A program made the translations under genes and the position numbers. From NCBI GenBank assembly GCA_028564705.1, contig JAPXFQ010002751.1, positions 155,849 through 219,848 of the forward strand: a stretch of DNA of 64,000 nucleotides. Reading direction: 5' to 3'. This DNA is from Apricaphanius iberus (taxonomy: Eukaryota > Chordata > Actinopteri > Cyprinodontiformes > Aphaniidae). The notes beneath the pieces are model-generated. The model had not been told where the DNA came from. It did no database searches and worked only from the letters and a program-made list of their open reading frames with translations. Shown piece by piece: positions 60,615-64,000 of the stretch. The first letter of the stretch is position 1; each line of letters opens with the position of its first letter.

Positions 60615-63600
60615 ACTTAAGAAAACACATGCAAAAAGACAAAACACAAGCAAATTTTGAAAAACGACACACAAGTAAAAATAAATGCGCTGCAAATAAA
60701 CCACCACGCAACACATAAAAAAAGGCTGCAAATAAACCACAACACAACATATAAAAAATGCTGCAAATAAACCACAACACAACATATAAAAAAATGCTGC
60801 AAATAGACCACCACACAACACATAAAAAAATGTTGCAAATAAACCACAACACAACATATAAAAAATGTTGCAAATAAACCACAACACAACATATAAAAAA
60901 TGTTGCAAATAAACCACAACACAACATATAAAAAATGTTGCAAATAAACCACAACACAACATATAAAAAAATGTTGCAAATAAACCACAACACAACATAT
61001 AAAAAAATGTTGCAAATAAACCACAACACAACATATAAAAAATGTTGCAAATAAACCACAACACAACATATAAAAAATGTTGCAAATAAACCACAACACA
61101 ACATATAAAAAATGTTGCAAATAAACCACAACACAACATATAAAAAATGTTGCAAATAAACCACAACACAACATATAAAAACATGCTGCAAATAAACCAC
61201 AACACAACATATAAAAAATGTTGCAAATAAACCACAACCAACATATAAAAAAATTTTGCAAATAAACCACAACACAACATATAAAAAATGTTGCAAATAA
61301 ACCCAACACAACACATAAAAAAAAATGCTGCAAATAAACCACAACACAACATATAAAAAATGTTGCAAATAAACCACAACACAATATATAAAAATTTTTG
61401 CAAATAAACCACAACACAACATATAAAAACATGCTGCAAATAAAGCCCAACACAACATATAAAAAATGTTGCAAATAAACCACAACACAACATATAAAAA
61501 AAATGCTGCAAATAAACTACCACACAACACATAAAAAATGTTGCAAATAAACCACAACAAAACACACAAAAAAATCTGCAAATAAAGCCCAACACAACAT
61601 ATAAAAAAATGCTGCAAATAAACCACAACACAACACTAAAAAAAATGATGCAAATAAACCACAACACAACATATAAAAAAAATGCTGCAAATAAACACAA
61701 CACAACACATAAAAATGTTGCAAATAAACCACAACAACACAAAAAAAAATCTGCAAATAAACCACAACAAAACATATAAAAAATGCTGCAAATAAACCAC
61801 AACACAACACATAAAAAATGTTGCAAATAAACCACAACACAACATATAAAAAATAAAAAAAATGCTGCAAATAAACCACAACACAACACATAAAAAAAAT
61901 GCTGCAAATAAACCACAACACAAAATATAAAAAATGTTGCAAATAAACCACAACACAACATATAAAAAATGTTGCAAATAAACCACAACACAACACATAA
62001 AAATGCTGCAAATAAACACAATACAACATATAAAAAAAATGCTGCAAATAAACCACAACACAACATATAAAAAATGTTGCAAATAAACCACAACACAACA
62101 TATAAAAAATGTTGCAAATAAACCACAACACAACATATAAAAAATGCTGCAAATAAACCACAACACAACATATAAAAAATGCTGCAAATAAACCACAACA
62201 CAACACATAAAAAATGTTGCAAATAAACCACAACACAACACATAAAAAATGTTGCAAATAAACCACAACACAACATATAAAAAATGTTGCAAATAAACCA
62301 CAACACAACATATAAAAAATGCTGCAAATAAACCACAACACAACATATAAAAAAAATGCTGCAAATAAACCACAACACAACATATAAAAAATGTTGCAAA
62401 TAAACCACAACACAACACATAAAAAAAATGCTGCAAATAAACCACAACACAACATATAAAAAACTGTTGCAAATAAACCACAACACAACACATAAAAAAA
62501 ATGCTGCAAATAAACCACAACACAAAATATAAAAAATGTTGCAAATAAACCACAACACAACATATAAAAAATGTTGCAAATAAACCACAACACAACACAT
62601 AAAAAAAGGCTGCAAATAAACCACAACACAACATATAAAAAAATGCTGCAAATAGACCACAACACAACAAAATGCTGCAAATAAACCACAAACAACATAT
62701 AAAAAAAATGCTGCAAATAAACACACACAACACATAAAAAAATGCTGCAAATAAACCACAACAAACACATAAAAAAATCTGCAAATAAACCCACCAACAT
62801 ATAAAAAATGCTGCAAATAAACCACAACACAACACATAAAAAGCTGCAAATAAACCACAACACAACACACAAAAAAAGCTGCAAATAAACCACAACACAA
62901 CACACAAAAAAAGCTGCAAATAAACCACAACACAACACATAAAAAAAGCTGCAAATAAACCACAACACACACAAAAATGCTGCAAATAAACCACAACACA
63001 CACAAAAATGCGCTGCAAATAAACCACAACACAAAAAAAAATGTGCTGCAAATAAACCACAACACATTAAAAAATGCTGCAAATAAACCACAACACAACA
63101 CATAAAAAAATGCTGCAAATAAACCACAACACACACAAAAATACGCTGCAAATAAACCACAACACAACATATAAAAAATGTGCTGCAAATAAACCACAAC
63201 ACAACACATAAAAAAATGCTGCAAATAAACCACAACACAACATATAAAAAATGTTGCAAATAAACCACAACACAACACATAAAAAAAGGCTGCAAATAAA
63301 CCACAACACAACATATAAAAAAATGCTGCAAATAGACCACAACACAACATATAAAAAATGTTGCAAATAAACCACAACACAACATATAAAAAATGTTGCA
63401 AATAAACCACAACACAACATATAAAAAATTTTGCAAATAAACCACAACACAACATATAAAAAAAATGCTGCAAATAAACTACCACACAACACATAAAAAA
63501 TGTTGCAAATAAACCACAACACAACACATAAAAAAATCTGCAAATAAACCACAACACAACATATAAAAAAATGCTGCAAATAAACCACAACACAACATAT

Positions 63601-64000
63601 AAAAAAATGTTGCAAATAAACCACAACACAACATATAAAAAATTTTGCAAATAAACCACAACACAACATATAAAAAATGTTGCAAATAAACCACAACACA
63701 ACATATAAAAAATGTGCAAATAAACCACAACACAACATATAAAAAATGTTGCAAATAAACCACAACACAACATATAAAAAAATGCTGCAAATAAAGCCCA
63801 ATACAACATATAAAAAATGTTGCAAATAAACCACAACACAACATATAAAAAATTTTGCAAATAAACCACAACACAACATATAAAAAAAATGCTGCAAATA
63901 AACTCACAACACATAAAAAATGTTGCAAATAAACCACAACACAACACACACAAAAAATCTGCAAATAAACCACAACACAACATATAAAAAAATGCTGCAA
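60612..64000. repeat. ~35-bp minisatellite array, runs off the window
   Basis: The unit begins TGCAAATAAACC, continues ACAACACAAC, then ATATAAAAAATGT (or ACATAAAAAAATGC). It occurs in tandem from about 60690 to the last base, with degenerate units from 60612. By length there are roughly 95 copies. Variants: TGTTGC or TGCTGC at the junction, ATATAAA or ACATAAA, and A-run length changes of one to four. A rare pair of variants (GGCTGC followed one unit later by AATAGACC) recurs near 60724/60795, 62607/62655 and 63287/63330, which suggests block duplications. The minus strand lacks stop codons in all three frames, giving very long meaningless frames. Confidence 0.95.

Noticed and set aside
60576..63983. 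1135-codon minus-strand open frame rich in Cys, Phe, Val
   Set aside because: It is the 35-base minisatellite read in a strand without stops. The same is true of the overlapping frames at 60580-61626, 61517-63445 and 61636-63060. No domain and no start context.
60612..64000. Possible CRISPR-like array
   Set aside because: Units are directly abutting without unique spacers, and the genome is a vertebrate's.

Overview
The window looks like teleost fish genomic DNA. It has one recognisable host coding exon, the last exon of a klf15-like Krüppel-like factor gene. Almost everything else is transposable-element debris of kinds typical of bony fishes: L2, L1/Tx1, Rex-like, RTE/Rex3 and RLE-type LINEs, tRNA-derived SINEs, Tc1, hAT and Harbinger DNA transposons, one LTR element, simple repeats and a large minisatellite. 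No bacterial, plasmid or viral gene organisation is present.

Layout. 1-18863 is read as the intron before the last klf15 exon. It holds a fold-back DNA element whose two arms each carry a small zinc-ribbon exon (1259-2765), a TIR-bearing non-autonomous element (5984-7238), the 3' part of an RLE-type LINE (8030-9378) and a 5.9-kb hAT-type element with a perfect 8-bp target duplication (9519-15407). An almost full-length L2/CR1-type LINE (9724-13910) sits inside that hAT element. The klf15 exon is at 18864-19032, and the sequence after it contains a 36-bp perfect palindrome (19197-19232). 20926-28600 is a pile of three Tc1-like remnants. The third is interrupted by a Rex1-like LINE, a truncated SINE and a 2.8-kb hAT element with a broken BED-finger transposase.

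29900-37900 holds a solo LTR, a GC-rich L1/Tx1 tail, a complete SINE with a 10-bp target duplication, and Harbinger fragments split by an L2 tail. 38538-52378 is one three-level nest: an L2 LINE, split by an L1/Tx1 LINE, split in turn by an 8.0-kb LTR element with a 4-bp duplication and no coding capacity. 53138-58003 holds an RTE/Rex3 relic and a second L1/Tx1 tail with a 16-bp target duplication, which itself contains an L2 tail and a piece of 28S rRNA. From 60612 to the end is a roughly 35-bp tandem repeat.

Apart from klf15 nothing here looks like a working gene. All but one of the transposon open reading frames carry at least one lesion, and the exception (L2 ORF1) has no clear start. No new defence or regulatory system was found. 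The observations most worth checking are the nested structures, a locally garbled 3' LTR that suggests an assembly fault, the duplicated zinc-ribbon exon of the fold-back element, the rRNA insert, the palindrome after klf15, and the minisatellite that is open in every frame of one strand.
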